Below are positions 1 to 5,966 of a DNA stretch of 8,436 nt, one piece after another. How positions within the stretch are numbered: position 1 is the stretch's first letter; each line of letters starts with the position of its first letter. Source of the DNA: Balneolia bacterium. Its GTDB lineage: Bacteria; Bacteroidota; Rhodothermia; Balneolales; Cyclonatronaceae. A program made the position numbers and the translations under genes. Below the pieces are notes generated by a model. The model was not told the DNA's origin and searched no databases. It saw only the letters and a program-made list of their open reading frames with translations. The stretch is from NCBI GenBank assembly GCA_003566395.1, contig PXDL01000169.1:1-8436 (forward strand). Direction: 5' to 3'.

Positions 1-78
1 CTGAAAGTGTTTACAGAAAAAGTGCTTAAAGCTCAGGAAAAAATCCCCGCCCGTGCTGAAATTATACCGGGTGATTAA
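1..78 (+). CDS. C-terminal fragment of an unrecognised protein
   Basis: Frame 1 is open from the window edge to a TAA at 76-78 and gives 25 residues ending in ARAEIIPGD. The piece is rich in Lys and Glu with spaced hydrophobics (LKVFTEKVLKAQEK), consistent with a final amphipathic helix followed by a short tail. The start lies outside the window and the fragment is too short to assign a family. It is on the same strand as all later genes, and 116 bases separate it from the ATP-grasp gene. It is called coding because the frame is open from the edge, has coding-like composition and stops at a plausible distance from the next gene; chance openness over 25 codons cannot be excluded. Confidence 0.5.
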   Translation: MKVFTEKVLKAQEKIPARAEIIPGD

Positions 79-149
79 AAACGTTTACCATTCTTGGGGG
101 GAATTGAGTGATGAATACCTGTGAAATAAAGTTACTCCGGAACTTCCAC

Positions 150-177
150 TTGACGAATCAATAGTAAAACTCATAAC
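150..177 (+). promoter_or_regulatory. Possible sigma-70-like promoter before the ATP-grasp gene
   Basis: TTGACG (150-155) is separated by 16 bases from CATAAC (172-177), matching 5 of 6 and 4 of 6 of the usual -35 and -10 boxes. Transcription would start just before the ribosome binding site at 186-189, leaving a very short leader. Such matches are common by chance in AT-rich spacers, so this is only a candidate. Confidence 0.2.
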
Positions 178-185
178 ATAAGAAT

Positions 186-189
186 GAGG
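186..189 (+). promoter_or_regulatory. Shine-Dalgarno site of the ATP-grasp gene
   Basis: GAGG lies 5 bases before the ATG at 195, which supports that start. It is notable because the other four large genes have no recognisable Shine-Dalgarno sequence at their starts, as is usual in Bacteroidota-like genomes. Confidence 0.55.
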
Positions 190-194
190 TCATT

Positions 195-1682
195 ATGTCA
201 GACTCGAAAAAAGAAGTAAAGCCGCTACGAGGATTATCAGATATTCGCCGGTTTTTTTACCGAAACGAAGTGCCCGTCTATTTTATCAGCGCCACAAACT
301 TCAACCTGCTGGGGGCCGATGAGTGGATCAAAAGTTTCAAGTTCATCTGTTACATTGAGTGTTTTGACGGACATCACCCCAATGTGTTTTCTCCGAAAGA
401 AGAGGTGCCTCACGAAGAGTTTGAAAGTATTGAGGATATCAACAACTACCTTCTTGAGCATAAAGAGGTAGTGGATTATCTCAAGAGCCGCAGAAACGGG
501 GGGAAGGCCGGAAAGGCGATGTTTTTGATGTTTGATGAAAAAACCGAAAAGCTGGCTAAAAAGAACGGTCTGGAGGTCTGCTTTCCCCCTGCGAAAATGC
601 GGACGTTTATGGATAACAAGGTGAACACCAACCGGATTGCCGAAAAGGCCGGCGTAGCCTGCGTTCCTTATGTGTTGTCGAACGTCAAGAATTATGATCA
701 CATGCGGGAAGTGTCAAAAAAGCTGGGCAACGACCTTGTTATTCAAACTCCCTTTGGTGATTCCGGACATACCACCTTTTTTATCTCAAATGAAGAAGAT
801 TTTAAAAAATATGAGAAAGAGATCGTCCGGGAAAAAGAGGTGAAAATCATGAAGCGCATTAACTGCCGCGGAGCCGCAATTGAGGCGTGTTTTACCCGGC
901 ACGGAACCATTGTAGCCCCGCTGATGACGGAGCTGGTGGGATTCCCGGAACTAACTCCATACAAAGGCGGCTGGTGCGGAAACGAAATTCACGCTAACGT
1001 CTTTACCCGTTCCATACGCCGAAAAGCCCGCGAATATACACGGCTGTTTGGTAATCAGCTCCGTGAAGAAGGCTATAAAGGATATTTTGAGCTCGACTTT
1101 TTGATTGATCAGGACAACGGGGAGGTTTACCTCGGTGAACTGAATCCCCGCATTACCGGAGCAAGCTCCATCACAAACCACGCTGTTTTTGCTCTGGCGG
1201 ATGCTCCCCTGTTTCTCTTTCACCTTTTGGAATGGATGGATACTCCTTATGAATTGAGTGTACAAACAATCAACGACAGGTGGGCGAGGCCCGAGAATAT
1301 CGATGACTGGAGCCAGCTTGTGATTAAGCACACCAAAGATACGGTTGAATATATTGCGGAAGCGCCAAAATCCGGTATTTGGAAAAAGCAGAAAGACGGC
1401 ACCATCAAATACGACCGGATGGATACTCACCGGCGCGCCGTAGAAAAAGAAAATGAAGCGTTTTTTCTTCGAATTTCCGGCGAAGGAGATTATTTCTATG
1501 AAGGAGCCGATGTGGGAATTCTTGTGATGCGGGGACGTCTGATGACAGATGATTTCAAACTCACCAAACGGGCCAAAGAGTGGATTACGGCCATTCAGGA
1601 TCAATACAAAACCACAGAACCCACAGGGACGGATACTGAAAAGGAAAAAATCGCCGAGATTGCCGGGTTTAAAATGATGTAA
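195..1682 (+). CDS. ATP-grasp enzyme, 'biotin carboxylase'-like, probable carboxylate-amine ligase
   Basis: This 495-residue cytosolic protein has an ATP-grasp fold: a pre-ATP-grasp N-terminal domain (about 25-135), an ATP-binding lid with a Gly-rich loop TPFGDSGHTTFFI (185-197), and a catalytic core with two metal/ATP signatures, ELDF (299-302) and GELNPRITGASS (314-325). E299, E315 and N317 are the likely Mg-ATP ligands and R319 the phosphate-side arginine. About 165 residues follow and form a C-terminal region of unclear role. Family members are usually annotated biotin carboxylase, but there is no biotin carrier domain here or nearby. The residue four after R319 (A323), where true biotin carboxylase has its catalytic Glu (E296 in E. 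coli AccC), is Ala. The NPR-I-T-x-x-SS run resembles carbamoyl-phosphate synthetase and amino-acid ligase types. ATP-dependent acyl-phosphate formation is therefore likely; the acyl acceptor is unknown. The start is fixed by a GAGG 5 bases upstream. The C45 gene follows after 76 bases. Confidence 0.88.
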   Translation: MSDSKKEVKPLRGLSDIRRFFYRNEVPVYFISATNFNLLGADEWIKSFKFICYIECFDGHHPNVFSPKEEVPHEEFESIEDINNYLLEHKEVVDYLKSRRNGGKAGKAMFLMFDEKTEKLAKKNGLEVCFPPAKMRTFMDNKVNTNRIAEKAGVACVPYVLSNVKNYDHMREVSKKLGNDLVIQTPFGDSGHTTFFISNEEDFKKYEKEIVREKEVKIMKRINCRGAAIEACFTRHGTIVAPLMTELVGFPELTPYKGGWCGNEIHANVFTRSIRRKAREYTRLFGNQLREEGYKGYFELDFLIDQDNGEVYLGELNPRITGASSITNHAVFALADAPLFLFHLLEWMDTPYELSVQTINDRWARPENIDDWSQLVIKHTKDTVEYIAEAPKSGIWKKQKDGTIKYDRMDTHRRAVEKENEAFFLRISGEGDYFYEGADVGILVMRGRLMTDDFKLTKRAKEWITAIQDQYKTTEPTGTDTEKEKIAEIAGFKMM

Positions 1683-1719
1683 GCTTTCACAAGTTATATG
1701 AAAGAAAATACCCATCAAT

Positions 1720-1738
1720 TGAGCGTAGATTACGCTCA
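1720..1738 (+). other. Perfect 8-bp hairpin between the ATP-grasp and C45 genes
   Basis: TGAGCGTA, a GAT loop, then TACGCTCA form a perfect 8-bp stem with a 3-base loop, 38 bases after the ATP-grasp stop and 20 bases before the C45 start. It is followed by CATTTTACTATA, which has only a four-T tract, so it could be a weak intrinsic terminator, an mRNA processing or stability element, or a protein-binding palindrome. The second half lies close to the C45 start codon, where folding could affect translation. Confidence 0.5.
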
Positions 1739-1758
1739 CATTTTACTATAGCGGCACA

Positions 1759-2748
1759 ATGCTCATTAAGATCAAATGTATAGACGAAGATAAACCGGCC
1801 GAAAAATGGGAAAAGGTGTTTAACAAAACCTGGCCCTATTATCGCGCCTGGTATCTGCAGGAGGGATTTACCTCAAGGCCGGGATATCTGAGCTGTAAAG
1901 AAGCGCTGGAGGAATATATGCCGGAACTTGCCGGCCTGTACGGGAATATCTGTGGGCTTGCGGGCGGTGGTGATGTGACCTCCCGGTATCTTTCCATGTG
2001 GAATCCACCCGCGTTTATGAGCGGCTGCACGCAGGTAGCCTGGACAGGGAACACGCCTGCACTTATCCGGAATTACGACTACAACCCCGGGTTTTTCGAA
2101 GGGGTGATGCTGAAAAGCAACTGGTTAAAGCCGGTGATGGGCGTGAGCGATTGCAACTGGGGGCTGCTGGACGGAATGAATGCCTCCGGACTTTGCGCAT
2201 CACTGAACTTTGGCGGACGCAATGTGGTAGGGGAGGGTTTCGGCATTCCCTTGGTGATTCGCTACCTGCTTGAAACCTGCGAAGATGTCGAAGACGCGGT
2301 TAAAGCCCTTGATCGAATTCCTGTTCACATGGCTTACAACGTTATGCTAATGGACCGGAACGGCGAGCATGCAACCCTGTTCCTGGGCCCGGATCGTAAA
2401 CCGGGACTCATCACAAAACCGGCCTGTACCAATCACCAGGAAGATATTGAGTGGCCCGAATATGCCAGACAAACCCAAACCATTGAAAGGGAGCGGGCTG
2501 CTGAGGAATATTTGAGTGATGAAAAGATGGATCTCGAATCTATCTGTGCAAAGTTTCTTCAGCCCCCTCTGCATCAGTTTGATGTTAAAAAATCGTTCGG
2601 CACCTTGTACAGTTCAGCCTGGTTTCCCAAGACAGGTGAAGCGAAATTGTTCTGGAAAGGAAAAGAGCTGCATCAATCGTTCGAAGGGTTTGTAGAACAA
2701 AAGATTACCGTGCATATAACCAAACCCGTCGAGTTTTTTGTTAATTGA
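1759..2748 (+). CDS. C45-family autoproteolytic Ntn-hydrolase / acyltransferase
   Basis: The 329-residue product resembles peptidase family C45 (acyl-CoA:6-aminopenicillanic-acid acyltransferase-like), within the Ntn-hydrolase superfamily. The likely nucleophile is C90 in SGCTQVAW (88-95). In the penicillin acyltransferase the chain self-cleaves between Gly and Cys, so cleavage at G89-C90 would give a subunit of about 89 residues and one of about 240. Other matching family features are RNYDYNP (104-110), the GMNASGLCASLNFGG strand-turn (139-153), TNHQ (224-227), which corresponds to the usual TNHF, and the late GTLYSSAWFP (281-290). Characterised relatives transfer acyl groups or hydrolyse amides; the substrate here is unknown. 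There is no signal peptide, so it should be cytosolic. ATG 1759 is the first Met after an in-frame TAG at 1726, with no Shine-Dalgarno. It sits 76 bases after the ATP-grasp gene, suggesting a linked amide-bond activity. Family assignment is firm and function is open. Confidence 0.88.
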   Translation: MLIKIKCIDEDKPAEKWEKVFNKTWPYYRAWYLQEGFTSRPGYLSCKEALEEYMPELAGLYGNICGLAGGGDVTSRYLSMWNPPAFMSGCTQVAWTGNTPALIRNYDYNPGFFEGVMLKSNWLKPVMGVSDCNWGLLDGMNASGLCASLNFGGRNVVGEGFGIPLVIRYLLETCEDVEDAVKALDRIPVHMAYNVMLMDRNGEHATLFLGPDRKPGLITKPACTNHQEDIEWPEYARQTQTIERERAAEEYLSDEKMDLESICAKFLQPPLHQFDVKKSFGTLYSSAWFPKTGEAKLFWKGKELHQSFEGFVEQKITVHITKPVEFFVN

Positions 2749-2816
2749 GTTATAACAAATACTTATATAGAACATGGAAAATTAATTCAAACTGCTAAAA
2801 TCAACTATTTAATCCC

Positions 2817-4175
2817 ATGGAATTCAAAAGTGTCAACCCGTACAATGGAAAGGAAATTGCCACCTATAAGGAACACACCAAAGAGCAGGTAGATAAGATT
2901 CTGGAGAAATCCCGGTTCGTGTTTGAAAGCTGGAAAGATGTTTCGATTGAAGAGCGTTGCAAGCTGTTGGTAAATGCTGCGGGTGTTCTCAGGAATAATA
3001 TTGATAAATACGCCAGGACGATGACCCTCGAAATGGGTAAGCCAATCACCGAAGCGAAGGCCGAAATTAACAAATGCGCTCTGGTATGTGAGTACTATGC
3101 TGAAAACGCAGAAGAGTTTCTCGCTGATGAACTTATTGAAACAGATGCTTCGGAAAGCTTTGTCAGTCACGACCCTATTGGAACTGTATTGGCTATAATG
3201 CCGTGGAATTTTCCTTTCTGGCAGGTGTTCCGTTTCGCAGCTCCTACTCTTGCCGCCGGAAATACGGCCCTGCTGAAACATGCCTCCAACGTTTTCGGAT
3301 GCGCTACACACATCGAAGAACTTTTCCTGGAAGCGGGGTTTCCGGACGGAGTTTTTCAAAATCTGATTATACACCACGACAAAACCGAGCGTATTCTATC
3401 CGATGATATCGTAAAGGCGGTGGCCCTTACCGGCAGTGAAAGGGCCGGGAAATCGGTTGGACAACTGGCCGGAAAGTATCTCAAAAAGTCCGTCCTGGAG
3501 CTGGGTGGTAGCAACGCTTTTATCGTACTGGAAGACGCCGATATTGATCAGGCTGTGAAAACGGGGATTAAAGCCCGTATGATGAACAGCGGCCAAAGCT
3601 GCATCGCTGCAAAACGGTTTATTCTGGTGGGAGATGCGTACGATAAATTCCTGCCCGGATTCATTGACGGAATAAAGGCCATCAAAAAAGGAGAGCCGAC
3701 GGATGAATCCACAGAAATAGGTCCGCTTGCCCGGAAAGATCTTGCGGATGAGCTTCAAAAACAGCTTCAAAAATCCGTTGAACAGGGTGCGAAAATTGAA
3801 ACCGGCGGAAAGCAGGACGGCGCCTTCCACGAACCTACGGTCCTGACCGGAGTAAAGCCGGGCATGCCGGCATTCGATGAAGAAACTTTCGGCCCCGTAG
3901 CCGCCATCATTCGCGCAAAAGATGCGGATGAAGCATTTGAGCTGGCAGCAAACTCCAAATACGGTCTTGGGCTATCACTATTTACAACGGATATCGAAAC
4001 CGCCCGCCGCTATATCGACAAGGTTCCCGACGGCGCATTTTTTATAAACGAGATGGTAAAATCCGATCCCCGGCTGCCGTTTGGCGGAACCGGTAAATCG
4101 GGGTACGGACGTGAACTTTCACGAGAAGGGATTCACGAATTTATCAATAAGAAGACGGTGTATGTGAAAGGGTGA
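2817..4175 (+). CDS. NAD(P)-dependent aldehyde dehydrogenase, succinate-semialdehyde dehydrogenase type
   Basis: This is a full-length aldehyde dehydrogenase of 452 residues, on the short side of the family and like the Sad/YneI type of succinate-semialdehyde dehydrogenases. It oxidises an aldehyde to the acid with NAD(P). Visible motifs are PWNFPFWQ (129-136) with the oxyanion Asn N131, K154 in LLKHAS for the cofactor, LTGSERAG (204-211) at the nucleotide fold, general base E228 in LELGGSN, nucleophile C262 in NSGQSCIAAKRF, and EETFGP (355-360) with E356 for the nicotinamide ribose. All catalytic residues are present, so it should be active. Substrate cannot be read from the sequence; succinate semialdehyde is only the commonest label for this subgroup. 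The start follows a 68-base gap without a Shine-Dalgarno. The nearby thiamine-diphosphate enzyme could supply an aldehyde. The TGA stop lies inside the stem of a large hairpin. Confidence 0.93.
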   Translation: MEFKSVNPYNGKEIATYKEHTKEQVDKILEKSRFVFESWKDVSIEERCKLLVNAAGVLRNNIDKYARTMTLEMGKPITEAKAEINKCALVCEYYAENAEEFLADELIETDASESFVSHDPIGTVLAIMPWNFPFWQVFRFAAPTLAAGNTALLKHASNVFGCATHIEELFLEAGFPDGVFQNLIIHHDKTERILSDDIVKAVALTGSERAGKSVGQLAGKYLKKSVLELGGSNAFIVLEDADIDQAVKTGIKARMMNSGQSCIAAKRFILVGDAYDKFLPGFIDGIKAIKKGEPTDESTEIGPLARKDLADELQKQLQKSVEQGAKIETGGKQDGAFHEPTVLTGVKPGMPAFDEETFGPVAAIIRAKDADEAFELAANSKYGLGLSLFTTDIETARRYIDKVPDGAFFINEMVKSDPRLPFGGTGKSGYGRELSREGIHEFINKKTVYVKG

Positions 4176-4217
4176 TAGTGGAGGTTTCCTCCTTTCGGAT
4201 ACCTAATCCATCACCCT
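4169..4217 (+). other. Large hairpin spanning the aldehyde dehydrogenase stop codon
   Basis: AGGGTGAT (4169-4176) pairs perfectly with ATCACCCT (4210-4217), and the TGA stop at 4173-4175 is in the left arm. Inside the loop a second stem, GGAGG-TTT-CCTCC (4180-4192), is followed by TTT; an alternative pairing of GGTTTCC with GGATACC (6 of 7) would compete with it. No long T tract follows, so it is not a classic terminator. It may protect the 3' end of the transcript or act as a weak terminator at the inner stem. Confidence 0.5.
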
Positions 4218-4341
4218 GAAAAAGAACATGTGCGGGACAGGTCCGGCAGCTTGTCCGTATGGAAAAAATACAGCAAGTAAAGAATACAGAGTGTACTGCA
4301 TAAAGGCAGATATGTTGATTGGATCGTCAGGGCTTTATCCT

Positions 4342-4372
4342 GTTGCATCCCACATTGAACCCTATACTTTCG
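4342..4372 (+). promoter_or_regulatory. Candidate Bacteroidota-type promoter for the flavocytochrome gene
   Basis: GTTG (4342-4345) and TACTTTCG (4365-4372) are separated by 19 bases. The Bacteroides primary-sigma consensus is TTTG, 19-21 bases, then TAnnTTTG; each box has one mismatch. Transcription would begin a few bases before the ATG at 4380, giving a leaderless message, or a leader of about 25 bases if translation starts at the next Met (4401). The 204-base gap before the gene is consistent with an own promoter. Confidence 0.3.
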
Positions 4373-4379
4373 TAACACC

Positions 4380-5708
4380 ATGAGAACCCGTGCCATTTTT
4401 ATGTACAATGCTGCCAAGTGGCTGCTGTTGTTCACTGTGCTTGTTTTGGCGCCCCTTCTGCTCGCGGTTATAGGGCATGAAGAGGAGAGCCGCGGATTTT
4501 GGATCGAGTTTGGCGTCGGCCTCGGGTTTATCGGTTTTGCCATGATGGGCCTTCAGTTTGTGCTAACGGCCAGGTATAACAAAATCGGCGCACCCTTCGG
4601 AATAGATGAACTACTCAACTTTCACGGTCAGGCGGGATATGTGGCGTGGATGTTTATAATGGGGCATTTCACCATCCTGCTTGTGGCCGATTCTGAATTT
4701 CTCCGGTTAGTGGATCCTACAGAAAATCTGTTCCGTGCTATCGCTCTTTGGTCGGTTGTTATAGCTCTTTGCAGCCTGATCGCGTTCACCCACTGGAACG
4801 AAAAATTAGGGCTTTTGTATGAATGGTGGAGGGCATCGCACGGGTTGCTTGCGGTCTTTGTGATGATTGTGGGTACCTGGCACATCACACACGTAAGTTA
4901 TTATGTGTCTGAGCCGTGGCAGCTGGCGGTATGGGTGGGCATGTCCACGACTGTGATAGGTATGCTGCTGCATAAAAGGTTAGTGCATCCGCTGAAGATG
5001 AAAAAGAAACCGTACAAAGTGGTATCTGTTAAAGAAGAGGTGAAGGAAACCTGGAGCCTGGAACTGGAACCCGTCGGCCATGACGGGCTCGATTTTAAAG
5101 CGGGACAACTTGTGTGGATGACCCTGGGCGATACCCCGTTTAAACTGCAACAACATCCTTTCACAATATCGTCATCGCCGGAGAGAAAGGATAGAATACG
5201 GTTCACGATTAAGGAACTGGGAGATTTTACTTCGGAGGTTAAAAACATCGACATAGGAACCACAGCTTTTTTAGAAGGACCTTATGGAAGTTTTACGCCG
5301 GCCTCGAGCTCATCAAACGAAATTATGTTTATTGTAGGCGGCATCGGGATTACCCCCATAATTAGCGCCCTTCTAACCATGAAAGAAAGAGGAGATCTGC
5401 GTAAAGCCACCTTGATTTTCGGAACAGGTTCCAAAGAGCTCACGCCGTTTTACGAAGAACTCAATGAACTCGAAACAGTACTCAACCTGAAAATCGTGTA
5501 TGTATTTGAAGATGCCGATGAAGATTGGGAGGGGGAAACGGGCTATATCACACCGGAGATTATCAGGAAACATCTTTCGGAGGATTTAACCGACTGTGAC
5601 TATTTTGTATGCGGCCCCCCGCCAATGATGGACGAAGCCGAAGGCGCCCTTAATGAATGGGGAGTGCCGGTGCACAAGATTCATTCCGAACGCTTTAGCA
5701 TAATCTGA
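4380..5708 (+). CDS. Ferric reductase / NADPH oxidase-like membrane flavocytochrome
   Basis: The 442-residue product joins an N-terminal membrane haem domain to a C-terminal ferredoxin-reductase module. Five to six membrane segments lie at about 12-31, 43-63, 83-103, 117-136, 153-172 and 181-198. H82/H96 and H154/H168 are each 14 apart and match the two-haem ligand pattern of ferric reductases and NADPH oxidases. The FAD domain has QHPFTISSSP (258-267) and EGPYGSF (299-305). The NAD(P) domain has VGGIGITPII (319-328) and CGPPPMMD (411-418). It should pass electrons from cytosolic NAD(P)H through FAD and two haems to an outer acceptor such as ferric iron, a quinone or oxygen; which one is not visible. 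There is no EF-hand extension and no TonB receptor or siderophore gene nearby. ATG 4380 is the first after an in-frame TGA at 4356; M8 (4401), just before the first helix, is an alternative start. Confidence 0.9.
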   Translation: MRTRAIFMYNAAKWLLLFTVLVLAPLLLAVIGHEEESRGFWIEFGVGLGFIGFAMMGLQFVLTARYNKIGAPFGIDELLNFHGQAGYVAWMFIMGHFTILLVADSEFLRLVDPTENLFRAIALWSVVIALCSLIAFTHWNEKLGLLYEWWRASHGLLAVFVMIVGTWHITHVSYYVSEPWQLAVWVGMSTTVIGMLLHKRLVHPLKMKKKPYKVVSVKEEVKETWSLELEPVGHDGLDFKAGQLVWMTLGDTPFKLQQHPFTISSSPERKDRIRFTIKELGDFTSEVKNIDIGTTAFLEGPYGSFTPASSSSNEIMFIVGGIGITPIISALLTMKERGDLRKATLIFGTGSKELTPFYEELNELETVLNLKIVYVFEDADEDWEGETGYITPEIIRKHLSEDLTDCDYFVCGPPPMMDEAEGALNEWGVPVHKIHSERFSII

Positions 5709-5713
5709 CTGCC

Positions 5714-5797
5714 ATGCTCCATGTTTATATCCGACGCGCTGTAATTTCCCTGGCCGTACTTTTTATTCTTGCCGTTGTCGTTTTTGCGCTGAGATGA
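5714..5797 (+). CDS. Possible 27-residue single-span membrane protein
   Basis: An ATG 5 bases after the flavocytochrome stop opens a 27-codon frame: MLHVYIRRA, then an unbroken hydrophobic run VISLAVLFILAVVVFAL, then Arg and TGA. Two arginines before and one after a 17-residue hydrophobic stretch are what a small membrane peptide would show. The tight spacing suggests co-translation with the flavocytochrome, for which it could be a small accessory subunit. Alternatively it is the broken N-terminus of a DppB/OppB-type ABC permease, whose proteins begin with a similar Arg-Arg plus hydrophobic helix; the bases after the stop show no continuation I can recognise. There is no Shine-Dalgarno. It may also be chance. 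Confidence 0.4.
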   Translation: MLHVYIRRAVISLAVLFILAVVVFALR

Positions 5798-5864
5798 AAA
5801 TGTCTGAATATCCGGCCGACCAATGTATGTGAGCCGTTTTTAAACCTATCGATCAGTTCTTGAC

Positions 5865-5881
5865 AAACCATTGGTTTTTTT
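5865..5881 (+). terminator. Weak intrinsic terminator candidate
   Basis: AAACC-ATT-GGTTT forms a 5-bp stem with a 3-base loop whose right arm runs into seven Ts (5875-5881). The stem has only two G-C pairs, so termination would be inefficient. Its place, after the flavocytochrome and small ORF and 85 bases before the next start, fits a transcript end. The rest of 5798-5966 shows nothing further that I can support. Confidence 0.3.
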
Positions 5882-5966
5882 CACCCAAAACTCTAAATAA
5901 AGCTTAGAAAAAGCCGCCTTCTGTAAATCGAGCAGAAATTCCTTATTCATCTTTATCAATCATGTT

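Noticed and set aside
111..164. 17-codon frame (ATG to TAG) after a GGGGGG tract
   Set aside because: It is too short and featureless. The G tract gives only an approximate Shine-Dalgarno, and the frame ends before the ATP-grasp ribosome site.
951..1739. 262-codon open frame on the minus strand
   Set aside because: It lies opposite the ATP-grasp gene, which has clear family motifs along its whole length. The product has no recognisable domain and is a shadow of biased codon use.
1998..2273. 91-codon + strand frame inside the C45 gene
   Set aside because: It is an out-of-frame shadow rich in Arg and Leu; the C45 frame carries the conserved nucleophile and family motifs over the same bases.
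4211..4543. 110-codon minus-strand frame over the gap and the flavocytochrome start
   Set aside because: It overlaps the real N-terminal coding region and has a low-complexity, motif-free product.
5860..5899. Consensus TTGACA as a promoter for the ThDP gene
   Set aside because: No -10 box lies at 16-18 bases; the nearest TAAATA is 28 bases away, and the TTGACA overlaps the weak hairpin with a T tract.
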